64,000 nt of DNA from Corallium rubrum. Its lineage: Eukaryota > Cnidaria > Anthozoa > Scleralcyonacea > Coralliidae. The notes below the pieces were generated by a model, which worked only from the letters and a program-made list of their open reading frames with translations, had not been told where the DNA came from and made no database searches. Both the position numbers and the translations under genes were made by a program. The stretch is from positions 8,602,759-8,666,758 of the forward strand of contig OZ036000.1 of the NCBI GenBank assembly GCA_964035015.1. Reading direction: 5' to 3'. Shown here piece after piece: positions 31,073-42,672 of this stretch; the first letter of the stretch is position 1, and every line of letters starts with the position of its first letter.

Positions 31073-32451
31073 GTAAGAAATAAACCATATAATATAACAA
31101 TCTGAGTCGGGGTAAAACGTAGTTCATTTGAGCATGAGGCTGAAGCAGCGGGCAGCCGTAGTAAACATAACATGTCTGATTTCAGAAACTTTTTAATGTT
31201 TAGGTATTATATAAGGATATGAAAAAATTTGCTCACCAATTACCCTTGACAATAATCCTAAATGTAGTGTCTAAAAATAATGAACTCAAAACATGAAAAA
31301 AACAAAACAGTCCCAGCCTATGTTATCTTCCCGTTATGCTTTAATGGGCACGGTGTAATTTGCATAGGGGCCCAAACTGAAGGGGGAAACTAATTTGCAT
31401 GTGGGCCTAAATGAAACAACGATTTGGTCTATAAGTCAGTTGCACGATCAGTTGCGCACGCATCATTTTGGTGAATACTAAAATTGCAACAGTTTTCTTC
31501 ACAACAACAGTTTTCTTCACAACAACGTTGCGTTGCAAGTTGAAAAGCGTTGTTGCACGTATTACCACCCAACTAGTTAAACATTGTCACGCAACAATGA
31601 TTTTGTTGCAAGTTGAAGAAATTTGTTGGAAAAAAGTAACATGCTCTTTCAAGTTTCAACTTGAAACAAAATCGTACTTGCGTGACAATGTTTAAGGTGG
31701 GTGGTAATACGTGCAACGCAACAATGTTGCAGCCGAATTTGTTGCTCCCATTACTTCACCTTTATTCTATGCAAATATTTTTGCATAACTCCGGTGCAAG
31801 TGCAATCGAGCATTTTATTCATTCAAACATGTGCAAGTATTGTGAGCTACAATCATTGACAAAATTAGTTGAAACAACTCAGGTGAATCATGCCATGTTA
31901 ATTGCTAAGCCTCTTTTTTGCATAAATTGCTATCCCCTTGTCCCTTCTTTTCAATGTTGATACTCTGAACATTTAAAAGTAATGACAGGTGACTGAGTGC
32001 AAATTGGACGCGTTTTGAGTTCCACAACATTGAAGCGGGGGAAAGGGGGGACATGAAACCGTTTCATGTTAACTTTGTTTCAAGAATTATGTCAATGATT
32101 GTAGCCTGCTTAGCGGGATCGATGACTCGTTTTCTTGAACATTTCTAATAACCCGATGGCCGAGGAATGCAGTCGCTGAGTGTCCTCTTGGTATTGCTAT
32201 TATTATCGTTATGATTATTATTTCTCTATTTTAAAGGATTGGTGGACGCAACGTTTTGCTTTGGAAAAGAAGCTGGTTCGACATGTATGGGCGCACTTTT
32301 TACTGTAATTGGACCAAAAGCATGTCTGCGTTACTACGCTCTTGGATTTTCTGTTGTTTTTATGTTTTTTATTGCCTACTTAATATTTAGACGCAAACAT
32401 CTTGACCAATACAAAAAGCTTCCCGACATCGACAGTGATGACGAGATATAG
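29812..32451 (+). CDS. MFSD6-like major facilitator transporter, copy 1
   Basis: Predicted 12-helix membrane carrier of the MFS_1-like (MFSD6/MFSD6L) group; substrates of the family are not established. CDS joins 29812-31072 and 32237-32451: 491 residues. ATG 29812 starts MCSLSGTALPLKWSYFFTLA. The upstream extension to 29650 opens with TTG and has in-frame indels between the paralogs, so I exclude it. Helix 1 runs into FEEYSPLYFKQLGFRASQIG and the loop DSFRARK (MFS motif A-like). A long extracellular loop after helix 3 has several N-glycosylation sites (NDTS, NTT, NKS, NAT). The C-terminal exon gives CFGKEAGSTCMGALFTVIGP, the last helices and an acidic tail PDIDSDDEI. Shorter than vertebrate MFSD6 (about 790 residues), closer to MFSD6L-like forms. 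No stops or frameshifts, and about 98% identical to copy 2. Confidence 0.88.
31545..31727. repeat. TTGCAAGTTG-rich palindrome in copy 1 intron
   Basis: GTTGCACGTATTACCACCCA and its inverse TGGGTGGTAATACGTGCAAC bracket 183 bp, with AAACATTGTCACGCAA and TTGCGTGACAATGTTT inside. Also present in unit B, where a piggyBac-type element split it. Confidence 0.85.
32237..32451 (+). CDS. MFSD6-like copy 1, exon 2
   Basis: 215 nt after acceptor TATTTTAAAG; completes Gly across the junction, then LVDATFCFGKEAGSTCMGAL and on to the acidic C-terminus, TAG... stop at 32449-32451. Confidence 0.9.
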
Positions 32452-32520
32452 AGTCGTACGATAATTGCTGATATTGCTGGGTGATGATTATTATATAATT
32501 GCATATTGCCGGGTGATGAT

Positions 32521-32555
<35 letters not shown>

Positions 32556-32621
32556 AGTGAGTTTTGGTTCACAAAATGTTAGAGAGTGCTCAATACGATA
32601 TAGATAGAGCAAAATACAAAG

Positions 32622-32753
32622 CATGAAGTATAGTTACCTTAAAGTCTTCGCTACCAGAGGTTTCACCATAAACGGGATCATCAGGCGACTCTGATGATCC
32701 CATTTAGGGTGAAACCTCTGGTAGCGAAGACTTTAAGGTAACTATACTTCATG
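32622..32753. repeat. Palindrome beside (TA)n, copy 1
   Basis: CATGAAGTATAGTTACCTTA and its inverse end a 132-bp near-perfect hairpin with centre ATCAGGCGACTCTGAT. One arm reads CTGATGATCCCATTTAGGGT then GAAACC, resembling a hammerhead core. It follows a (TA)n tract (32521-32548) and the spacer GTGCTCAATACGATATAGAT. Confidence 0.9.
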
Positions 32754-32999
32754 GATTGTCAAAACGTTGCCACGTTGGGTCATGCCAATTGAACAGTAAC
32801 TTCTTAAGCTACGTTCAAAAAACTTTTAAGCCACATTGCATGTTGAGGACCTCCTTGAGGACCGATAAAAGTCGTACTAGTTACTGCTTTCATATTTGTG
32901 GCATATCGCCAGTGGAATTGCCGGCGGAAATTTTTGAAATCTCATGCTTTATAGAATACTATTTTATTAATAATAATAATAGTTATTTCATGATTGAGT

Positions 33000-33260
33000 C
33001 GGTTTTCTTTGATGTACCACGGGCTGTATATAGCATACAGCCCTTGAACACCAATTAGAAAAGAAATGAAGAAAAAAACTAGGAAAATCTTTGTCCAAGG
33101 TAGAAAAAAAGACATATCTTTGTTGGAAAACCTCCTCGATCATGAAATAAGTAAAAAAAAAACCTCGAATGTCGGGATGTATGCGATATACAGCCCTCGG
33201 ACGCTTCGCATCCTCGGGGCTGTATATAGCATACATCCCTCGTTCTCGGGCTTTATCTCG
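33000..33260. repeat. Unit B-specific segment with CTGTATATAGCATAC motifs
   Basis: GGGCTGTATATAGCATACAG near 33024 and GCTGTATATAGCATACATCC near 33220, with ATTTCATGATTGAG/CTCGATCATGAAAT in inverse. It looks like a decayed inverted-repeat insertion absent from unit A. Confidence 0.55.
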
Positions 33261-34433
33261 TACTTAAGGTAATTTAATGGCACATCATCGCAAAAAAAAT
33301 GAATTACAATGTGCTTACAAATAACTGCATAGGTTGCAAATTTACAAAATGGATAATACTATATTTACAATAAAAATTTAATTATGTAAGACAAGTGTAA
33401 TGATCATAATTTAAAAGTTCAAAAAAGAGTCACAACGACATACATGTATTTAAAACTCGAATCATACTTGGAAAAAAGCTTTTCTTAAAACGATCAGTTC
33501 TACGTTTGAACGAGCATTTATTCTTTTTATGCTAATTTTCGATAATGTAAGCACTGTATTTTGATACTAACAAGTTGACTTAAGGTAAGTCTACGGCCCT
33601 GATATTTATTTACTAATAAAAACTTTGGCGAACTGTCAACGTTTGTCTTACATACATTCCAAGCATACCACAGTTCTGAATTGATCAATATATATGGTCA
33701 GGTTGATCCTTATAGATGAATCTAATAAGTTATACTGTTGCTTTGATTGTCACCTGGTGCTGAGATTGTATATCGATTTGTGTAATGGAATGTTTAGGGT
33801 CGAGAATGAACCCTTTCATGGCAAAAAGTGTGACGATTGATGAAACCAGTACTATTGCAAGATTCAAATTTTTCTGCACTTTGCTATAAGTACAATGCAC
33901 CACATGGAGCTTTCAAGACTACCCTGCGAAGCGACTTTCTTTTGTTCGAATTCAATAGATTTCTGATTAATTCCAGCTCAGAGCTCATGAGACAAAAGAA
34001 ATAGTCGCTTCGCGCGGCGAAAATATGCGCCTAGTGGAGAACCGCCTTAAGGTTGCGAATAAAGAATGCGATATTCTCACTGTTTATATCAACCAAAATT
34101 ATCGTTAGTCTTCTTCTAAACTCCGTTGGTATGAAATGAAACGATCGTTAAAAGACATCTTATTAATAAAGCCGTGTATACGTCAAAAATGTACTGGCCA
34201 ACTGATATGACATCAGTCTGAGTACTTGAAACAATGGCGTTTGCACTAGACGAACTGATAAAAATAGCCGTCCTTGTTATGCTAAATTGTATCAATTCCA
34301 AAGACCCGCTCAACCGTTTTCTGTTCATCATTTCTGTTCAAAAGAACATTTAACACCAGCTAGAGTGGTCGATAGTCTTAACTACACGCGTCGCGTACTC
34401 CATAACTCCAAGTATCAGTGCATAGAAAGAAAG

Positions 34434-35694
34434 ATGTGCTCTCTGTCTGGGACAGCTTTGCCTCTTAAGTGGAGTTATTTCTTTACTCTGGCAAGTATGG
34501 CTGTTTTTGAAGAATATTCTCCATTGTATTTCAAACAACTTGGCTTCAGGGCTTCGCAGATAGGATTCACATCACTCATGGGGATTCCGTTGCTATTTGT
34601 ACCTCTAATTGGACTTTTGGGAGACAGTTTCCGCGCGAGGAAATTGCTTTTAGTTATTTTACTACTGATATTTATTACAGTATATCTAGCACCTCTCCTG
34701 CCAATAATCATTCCATTTGAGAAATGCAACGAAGCGTCCAAACGTAGTTTGTCACCAAATGACACAAGCGTTTACTGGAAAGAAAGTATCTACTTTAAAA
34801 ATACCACCCGAGGATCCAAGCTGGTTAACAAGTCAGATTTGAGTCTTTGGCGATTCTCAGTGCCCAGTGTTCATGTTAACGTCGGAATCCATTCAATGAA
34901 CCGGAACGCAACGGAAAGCAAATCAATGAACAAAGAAAAATATTTATCTTGGACGAGTTCGATTTTCATTTATATTGTCGTGGTTAGAGGAGTATACGAA
35001 ATTCTGAAAAGATCAGTTTTACTAATGTACAATGTCTCGACGATGAGTTATCTAAAGAATGATAAGGCAGGGTATGGTAGTGTCTTCTGCTGGGGTCATA
35101 TTGGAGGCATTTTTCTCTTCCTCGCTGTGGGTATTACAGTCACATCTACAACGCTGACGTACTGCACAAGTGTGTCGCATGGTTATTATGTGGTGTATTT
35201 TTGGTCGAGCTTTGCAGTGTTCATGGCACTACCAGTTCTACCTTGGATAACCTTCGAATACTTTGAGCATCGAGTGGTCAATTGGTCTGATGTCAGAAGC
35301 GTTATCTTCGAATGTCATTATCTGGTTGTGCTCTTCGTGGCTGCCACCCTTGGCTGTTGTTTTTCATTTCAACAATATTGGGAGTACTGGTACATCGCTG
35401 AACTTTCAGGCGGCCCTGTTATCATGATGATTGCAGGTTTACTACGTCGGCCTATTTTAGCAGTGTCGTTTCTGTACTCACGATTTATTATAGATAAACT
35501 AGGAGATCTTCAGACCATGGCACTGGGATTATTCGTAGGTGCTGTTTCCTTGTTAGCGTTGTCGTTTATACGAACTCCCTGGCTTGTTTTTGTCATTGAT
35601 ATTCCACTGTCGACAGCATATGCTATTTCGCTGTCGGCTTCAATCATCCATTTTTCAAAGGCTGGTTCGAAAGCTTCTTCTGCAGTAATTATTG
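34434..35694 (+). CDS. MFSD6-like copy 2, exon 1
   Basis: Same length and donor (ATTATTG/GTAAGA) as copy 1. Confidence 0.9.
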
Positions 35695-37980
35695 GTAAGA
35701 AATAAACCATATTGCGCATACAATCTGAATCGGGATAAAAAGTAGTTCATTTGAGCATGAGGCTGAAGCAGCGGGCAGCTGTAGTAAACATAACATTTCT
35801 GATTTCAGAAACTTTTTAATGTTTAGGTATTATATAAGGATATGAAAAAATTTGCTCATCGATTATCCTTGACAATAATCCTAAACGTAGTGTCTAAAAA
35901 CTGTAATGAACTCAAAACATGAAAAAAACAGTCCCAGCCTATGTTATCTTCCCATTATGCTTTAATGGACACGATGTAATTTGCATAGGGGACCAAACTG
36001 AACGGGAAACTAATTTGCATCATAGTCAATCGAGATATGGTCTGGAATCTCAGCTAAAGTCTTTGGTCTATCTTTTTATTCGCCTTTATGCATTTCATTG
36101 TGCACGGTGCACGGTCACTGAACAGTCTGAACACATTGTATTTTAGTAAAATGAACGAATTGTCCAATAGCAACGTTTCAGTTCAATCACTCAACCGTGC
36201 TATTTAAATATTAATAAACCAAAAATAAAGGATGTGCACGGTGTAAGGTACGGTTCAACATAAAATCACAGCTCATTATAGGCGCTTTGAAGTTTCCCGA
36301 GTTTCCAGACCATATCTGGATTGACTATGTTTGCATGTGGGCCTAAATGAAACAACGATTTGGTCTATAAGTCAGTTGCACGATCGTTGCGCGCGCATCA
36401 TTTTGGCGAATACTAAAATTGCAACAGTTTTCTTCGACTCTCAACGCAACTTTGTTGCGTTGCAAGTTGAAAAGCGTTGTTGCACGTATTACCACCCATC
36501 TTAAACACTGTCACGCAACAATGATTTGGTTCGGTAAGTTGAAGAAATATGTTGGAAAAAAGTAGAGTCCAGTTCTACTTGCTGCAACATGCTCTTTCAA
36601 CTTGAAACAAAATCATACTTGCGTGACAATGCATGTTTAACCCTATCCAGACTGGGCTTTTTTTTGTCTTCTGGGACTGGGGGGGGGGGGGGGGAGTGCC
36701 CGCGGTCAATATCTCCTGAACCATTTGGTGTATTCCGACGAAACTTTGTGGTGGATGGTATGCCTTGTTCAAGTATGTGTTACACTTATGTTGTCATGGC
36801 GACAAATTATGACGTCATTATGACGTCATTAATTGCAAAAACCCAGGATTTCTAAAATTTCCAAATTTTTATTCCCTATTGTTTTGTTAACATAAAAAAG
36901 GTAGTATATCAAAAAAAATAGTTTCTCTTTATTAAAAAGTGCTTACTCTTATTGTAACTATTATAAAAGCAAACATAATAAAAATTGTCGGCTGAAATTT
37001 TGTGTTGGTAGGTGTTCACGACTCCGCTGTAACTTTTTTTTGGCGTAATATTTTTTCACCAAATTTTCCACACATAAAGCCCATACATATTTAGGAAAAG
37101 TCATAAAATTTCAGAACCATACCTGTACTGGTTTAGGAGATATTAATTTTTAAATTCAGCGCGGGCACTTTCCGCCCCCCCCCCCCCCCCAAGTCTGGAT
37201 AGGGTTAAGGTGGGTGGGTGGGTGGTAATACGTGCAACGCAACAATGTTGCAGCAATTTGTTGCTCGTATTACTTCACCTTTATTCTACGCAAATATTTT
37301 TGCATAACTCCGGTGCAAGTGCAATCGAGCATTTTATTCATTCAAACATGTGCCAGTATTGTGAGCTACAATCATTGACAAAATTAGTTGAAACGACTCG
37401 GGTGAATCATACCATGTTAATTGCTAAGCCTCTTTTTTGCATACATTGCTATCTCCCCGTATCCCCCCGTCCCCCCTTTTCAATGTTGATACTCTGAACA
37501 TTGAAAAGTAATGACAGGTGACTGAGTGCAAATTGGACACGTTTTGAGTTCCACAACATTGAAGCGGGGGAAAGGGGGGACATGAAACCATTTCATGTTA
37601 ACTTTGTTTCAAGAATTATGTCAATGATTGTAGCCTGGTTAGCGGGATCGATGACTCGTTTTCTTGAACATTTCTAATACCCCGATGGCCGAGGAATGCG
37701 GTCGCTGAGTGTACTCTTGATATTGCTATTATTATCGTTATGATTATTATTTCTCTATTTTAAAGGATTGGTGGACGCAACTTTTTGCTTTGGAAAAGAA
37801 GCTGGTTCGACATGTATGGGCGCACTTTTTACTGTAATTGGAGCAAAAGCATGTCTGCGTTACTACGCTCTTGGATTTTCTGTTGTTTTTATGTTTTTTA
37901 TTGCCTACTTAATATTTAGACGCAAACATCTTGACCAATACGAAAAGCTTCCCGACATTGACAGTGACGACGAGAAATAG
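34434..37980 (+). CDS. MFSD6-like major facilitator transporter, copy 2
   Basis: Tandem paralog of the gene at 29812. CDS joins 34434-35694 and 37766-37980: 491 residues, same exon structure and phase. About a dozen substitutions separate the proteins, including Arg/Lys (KNDRAG/KNDKAG), Met/Ile (HIGGM/HIGGI), Phe/Ser in a helix (TVTFTT/TVTSTT), Cys/Tyr (QYWECW/QYWEYW), Val-Thr/Ile-Ala (IMMVTG/IMMIAG), Ser/Tyr (SFLSS/SFLYS), Pro/Ala (VIGPK/VIGAK) and Lys/Glu plus Ile/Lys in the cytoplasmic tail. Both copies are intact, so the duplication is recent or both are maintained. Function as for copy 1 (inferred transporter, substrate unknown). Its intron contains two insertions absent from copy 1. The promoter-proximal DNA differs: copy 1 has about 900 bp of inserted repeats upstream, copy 2 none. 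Confidence 0.88.
36021..36329. mobile_element. TIR element with 7-bp TSD, copy 2 (309 bp)
   Basis: Ends CATAGTCAATCGAGATATGG and CATATCTGGATTGACTATG. TTTGCAT flanks both sides (36014-36020, 36330-36336). Unit A shows the unoccupied single TTTGCAT at 31394-31400. Same family as 28316-28615. Confidence 0.93.
36641..37204. mobile_element. piggyBac-type TTAA element, 564 bp
   Basis: Ends CCCTATCCAGACTGGGC and AAGTCTGGATAGGG; TTAA on both sides. Unit A has a single TTAA at 31692-31695. G run near the left end and C run near the right end. No ORF of note. TTAA plus CCC start fit piggyBac (Kolobok also uses TTAA). Confidence 0.9.
37766..37980 (+). CDS. MFSD6-like copy 2, exon 2
   Basis: 215 nt after acceptor TATTTTAAAG; ends DQYEKLPDIDSDDEK. 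Confidence 0.9.
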
Positions 37981-38051
37981 AGTCGTACGATAATTGCTGA
38001 TATTGCCGGGTGATGCATGATGATTATATAATTGCATATTGCCGGGTGATG

Positions 38052-38055
<4 letters not shown>

Positions 38056-38117
<62 letters not shown>
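38056..38117. repeat. (TA)n microsatellite
   Basis: About 30 TA units, twice as long as the homologous tract at 32521-32548 in unit A. Confidence 0.97.
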
Positions 38118-38124
<7 letters not shown>

Positions 38125-38189
38125 AGTGAGTTTTGGTTCACAAAATGTTAGAGTGTGCTCAATACCATATAGATAGAGCAAAATACAAA

Positions 38190-38321
38190 CATGAAGTATA
38201 GTTACCTTAAAGTCTTCGCTACCAGAGGTTTCACCCTAAACGGGATCATCAGGCGACTCTGATGATCCCATTTAGGGTGAAACCTCTGGTAGCGAAGACT
38301 TTAAGGTAACTATACTTCATG
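38190..38321. repeat. Palindrome beside (TA)n, copy 2
   Basis: Duplicate of 32622-32753, more perfectly paired (one loop-proximal base differs). Flanked by (TA)n on both sides (38056-38117 and 38329-38344). Confidence 0.92.
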
Positions 38322-38435
38322 CTTTTATATATATATATATATATGCGCGTGTGATGTGTGGTTTAAAGATTTGTAATCCAGGCATAATGTGTTTGAATTT
38401 GTGTTCTCTGGATTTAAGTTTTTTAAAGTTTGAGC

Positions 38436-38869
38436 TTTCAATTCGGTCCTTCGAGTCTTCGTCAGAAATAAGGTGGTTAGAGTTTGGGTTCTTCGTTTAT
38501 ATTATTTGAATTTTGTTGTGATATGCGATCCGAGCGTCTGATTGGTTTGTTGTTTTTGGTAGATTTTTGATTGGTTGGTGTTCCCAGTAGTTGGTTCTGA
38601 TTGGTTATTACTTTATAGGAGATTGAATAGTGAGTGTGTTTTAGTTGATGGTAGATAGTAGGTATTTCAATGTGTCTTGAACTCACGGGCATGTCTTGTT
38701 GAGGCTTGGCCAAGAACTTTCGTTTGAAAAACCGGAGTATCAAAAGACTGGTAGAGCTGTTGAATGAACTGGTTTGTACATAATTGCACGAACTAAAGAC
38801 TTCACTCGAACGAGGCGACTTACAGCGCAGAAAAGTCAAGCAAAATTCTAAAGAACACAAAAGATGCAA
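38436..38869 (-). mobile_element. Probable Penelope-like element 3' fragment
   Basis: A minus-strand ORF (38869-38477) ends KPIRRSDRISQQNSNNINEE-PKL. Eleven bases after its stop comes CTGACGAAGACTCGAAGGAC then CGAATTGAAAGC, the same CTGAnGA...GAAA arrangement seen at the end of the GIY-YIG element. Upstream coding sequence has no recognisable RT or endonuclease motif, so the assignment rests on this 3' signature and is tentative. Confidence 0.4.
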
Positions 38870-39226
38870 ATTTATACCTCAATTTACTGTAGAGAAAGCT
38901 TCCCGTTGGGTTCCCTCGAATTGCAGCCGGTACTTTCTCGCAGAACGAAGCAAACCTCGAAATTCCAACAAATGCGGGTACCATGAGTGGTGTAGCCAAT
39001 TCCAACAAATGCGGGTACCATGACTGGGGGGTGTACCACCCTCAGTTCCCTCCTCACATTACTGACCATCTAAATTTTACGATCAATTTACAAACCAATT
39101 TTTCATCACTTCGTCTCACACCTATACGTGCATATATTATATAAATCACATTTTCACACTACAGAATGTTTTACCAACCGGTTTTCAAAAAATTTGGGAG
39201 TGTTGCACCCTGCCCCCCTTCCCATA

Positions 39227-39258
<32 letters not shown>

Positions 39259-39345
39259 ACACGTACCCCCTGGGTATCACCCACTTTCCGTAAAGACCTA
39301 CCTAATATAAAGAGATTTTCTGTGGTTGGCTATAAGTAACCGACA

Positions 39346-39410
39346 GACAGACACAGACAGACAGACACAGACAGACAGACACAGACAGACAGACAGACAG
39401 ACAGACACTT
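39346..39410. repeat. (ACAG)n microsatellite
   Basis: CAGACAGACACAGACAGACA-type tract interrupted by ACAC steps. Confidence 0.95.
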
Positions 39411-39569
39411 GGCTTCAGCTCTTAGCACATGCATGTACAGGGTAACTACAGATCTAAGTGAATTCGATAGAAGAAACCCCTCCCCCCCAAAAAACCCCAA
39501 CAAACAAACAAAAAAAACCCAAATCCCTCGCTCTTCTGAATTAAAGTGATCTTGGTCACCCATGAATGT

Positions 39570-39740
39570 AGACCTTATTCTTAGAATTATTTTGTGTATA
39601 TAAATCAGCCCTTATGACCTCATTTTAAAGTAAAAATTTTTTTGAATTTCCCACATGAAAACAAGTTGAAAAGGGCTAATTTAAATGTACAGTACATATT
39701 ATATAAATTGGCAGCCATTTTTGAATAACTATAATATAGC
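39570..39740. mobile_element. Short TIR element (GACCTTATTC), copy 1
   Basis: GACCTTATTCTTAGAATTAT at the left, AGCCATTTTTGAATAA at the right; shares AAATCAGCCCTTATGACCTC and GAATTTCCCACATGAAAAC with the insertion at 55888-56069. Confidence 0.75.
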
Positions 39741-41750
39741 AAATATACTGTGGAATTATACACAGTATTCCTATTTAAATTTATGCTATTAAGTAAACCG
39801 CCTTAACCCAGTTCACCACTGTGGTGGCCATTTAGTATTTACTCTAGCTAACACCAGATGATTTTACTCGTCAAGGGAAAAGGTCTGGTGGTGAAAGGGT
39901 TAAATATACAAGCTCTACCAAAACATTAGGAGAAAAATGATCTTTTAGACAAATATCCAATCCCTGAATACTAAAAAATTTAAATTGTAAATCTTAGAAA
40001 TACTGTAATATTATTGAATTATTTTATATGGAATTATCATTTGTTTACAACAGTAAGTCTCAGCCACAATTACGTACACAAAACTGGTTTAAAGGAATAA
40101 ATTTCAATTGGTCAGTCTGTATAGTAATTGTTGGTATATTTGAGAATAACAATTATGAATGAGGTATAGTTGATCAAATAACAATGAATTCTTAGTGGAA
40201 AGTAGGTAATACTTTGCAAGTACTGTAACGTGAAGTAAATAATTAATTTGTAAGTTATAATCATCACTATTTTTTTGAAGAATCTAAAGTAAATATGTCA
40301 CATCTGACAAGTCAACTTTGACAGCTTCACCAAAGAGGCCATGTGGAGATGGATATAACAGTTTTGCTAAATATAACTATTTATAAATGAACTCAACAGT
40401 ATTATTGGTTGCTCAACCTGCTAAAAGCTTGTGACTGCAAAAAAACAGCATTCATGTTATATTTAAAACGAAATTGTATGATCACTAATGCAAGGAATTA
40501 AGTTTGCCCTAGCTGAAATGTCAACAAAGCTATAATATGTGCAGTCTACAAAAGACAAAGTTTTCACTGTACAATTACCCATTATGTTTTTGGTAAATTA
40601 GTTCTAGTTAATGGTAAATTAGTTATATTTTCTTCAGTCACAAAATATTTTCATGTCTTCATGCAGCACTTAGTTGTTACTGTAATACAGAAAATGTTCT
40701 ACCAGGTTTTCACCTCTCATATAGATGGGTTTAGCTATCCTGATGTCCTATTATACTATTGTAGCCAATCAGAGAGTGTAATTTTCAAAAGAAAAAATAC
40801 ACGTACAAGAGCAACTGCAGAATATAATACAATATTTTAACCCTCTTGTATGCTATCCTGACCCACTATAAGCAGGACTACTCTGAAGTGAGATTATCAG
40901 CCATATCACCTAATCCAAACAAAAATCCTAACCCTAACCAGCTTGCCTAGCTTATACACTTACTGCCTATAGTTTCATCAAAATTCAAAAAATAGCATGA
41001 CATCTACATCTTTTAGTTTAGCAAATATATACTATACTAATTGTAATACCAGTGATTAATCAGCTCCAAATAACTGCCTTGAAATTAATTATAATAACTT
41101 GACCATATTAGGTAATATTATTTGCTGCAATATACTGCTGATAAATGTAATGATGTATATATCTTAATTACACAGTTTGGCCAAGTTACTGCACCTACAG
41201 TAAATCACTAAATAGAAAATATTACACAGAATTATAAAGCAATGCTTTAAATCACTTATTACAAAATATGCCTTAGCTTTGGGAATCAGCAAATAATTAG
41301 TTGATTTGCTGTTGACAAGCAGTTGCAATATTTTGCTTATATAAACTTTGTCCAATATTTATTATGTTGTAATTGTTTTAAATCTTTGTGCTTGGTCATT
41401 GCAGTCAACTTGACAAATCTTGTGTGTCTACAACTCTGGTAAAAATAGGACTATAAGGATTATAGACCTTATATATACAGCTATACAGCATATGGAAATT
41501 TTTCATTGATAAACATCTGAACATTGTTCTTAAAAGTACATAGAATTCAAAAACCATGACAACTACAGTACATCTTTGTTTTGTATATTGTTATGTTAAA
41601 TTACACCTATTTTCAAAGTTCAAACCTTATTTTATAAACTAATAGTTTATATTTATATTCAAACATATTGAGAGACTGGAGATATAAACAAGGCGTAACT
41701 GTCAGCTTGGGGTATATAAACGTTTATGAAAATTTAGATAATTTGCAACG
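39741..41750. other. AT-rich intergenic spacer
   Basis: No gene recognised over 2 kb. A 40-bp segment, TTTACTCTAGCTAACACCAG then ATGATTTTACTCGTCAA (39838-39880), recurs near 45628-45665 and is probably a dispersed repeat. Confidence 0.45.
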
Positions 41751-42672
41751 GAGTTTATATACACCATAAATTACCACGCTTGACTCCCAAGAAATTCAAT
41801 TCAACGCCATCGTTATTAATAAGAGTCTTGTTTCTGCCATTAATTAAGCGGATTATGTTCCTTGGATGCCAATAACTTATGCGGAGATGGGGGCGTATTA
41901 AAGAAAATAAAAGACCGATATTTAAAAAAACTAAAGCCACAGAACGAGCTGTGTTTCGTGAACGGCCAAAACCATTGCGTGCCAAAGTAACAAAGTCATT
42001 GAAATTGAAATTAGAAAGAGCCATTAGAACAATGTGTGACAGTGTATATATTATCGGAGTGGACCTTCTCGCCGCCCTGTGGAACTTAATGACGGAATTA
42101 ACACTTTTTAAGGAAGCATTAAATTGTCGGTATTTGTAAAGTGTATGGGCGCCAATAAATTCGGTCACGAACTGTATTCAAATTAAAAACATAAAATATT
42201 TAAAAGAGAACTACAGACTGAATAACTAATTCTAAAATGTGTTCAAAAATTCAACCAAGATTCAAAACGAAAATAAAGCAGCATATGACACAAAGTACGA
42301 CCGATGATAAACAAGCTTTGGATTGGCAGTGACCAACATACCTTTAAAATATTTTTACTTCGGGAAAGAATCTATTATTATTTCGTATGTACATTTAGTA
42401 TAATCTTGACAGTTGGTAATCGTCATTCTGAACGTATAATCTTGGTTTTATCGAATGGGTAACTAAGCCGTTTCAATTCAATTTGAAATAATTTCACTGT
42501 GTGTCTTTTGTATAAAGCAGGTAGGCAATATTCAGATGGGAAGTCGGACAGCAAACAATCTTGAAATACGATTCGCTCTGAATTCAAAATCCTGCAAATA
42601 CAGTTTGACGTCGGTTCAGTGAATTCGAAATACCAGAAGACAACTAACATAGTTCCTTTCGACTCTCCATTA

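Larger units (their letters stand above)
25978..32753. repeat. Tandem segmental duplication, unit A
   Basis: Begins near AACGTTGCCACGTTGGGTCA at 25981 and ends with the palindrome at 32622-32753. It carries one MFSD6-like gene plus homologous flanks. Relative to unit B it contains a 19-bp minisatellite and insertions at 27279-27822, 28316-28615 and 28751-29640. Confidence 0.92.
32759..38321. repeat. Tandem segmental duplication, unit B
   Basis: Starts AACGTTGCCACGTTGGGTCA at 32761 and ends with the palindrome at 38190-38321. Carries the second MFSD6-like gene. Unit-specific insertions: 33000-33260, 36021-36329 and 36641-37204. Confidence 0.92.

Noticed and set aside
41755-42168. 137-codon minus-strand ORF downstream of the TNFAIP8-like gene
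   Set aside because: No recognisable motif, an overlapping antisense frame is also open, and the position fits 3'UTR. Kept as undecided, not called.
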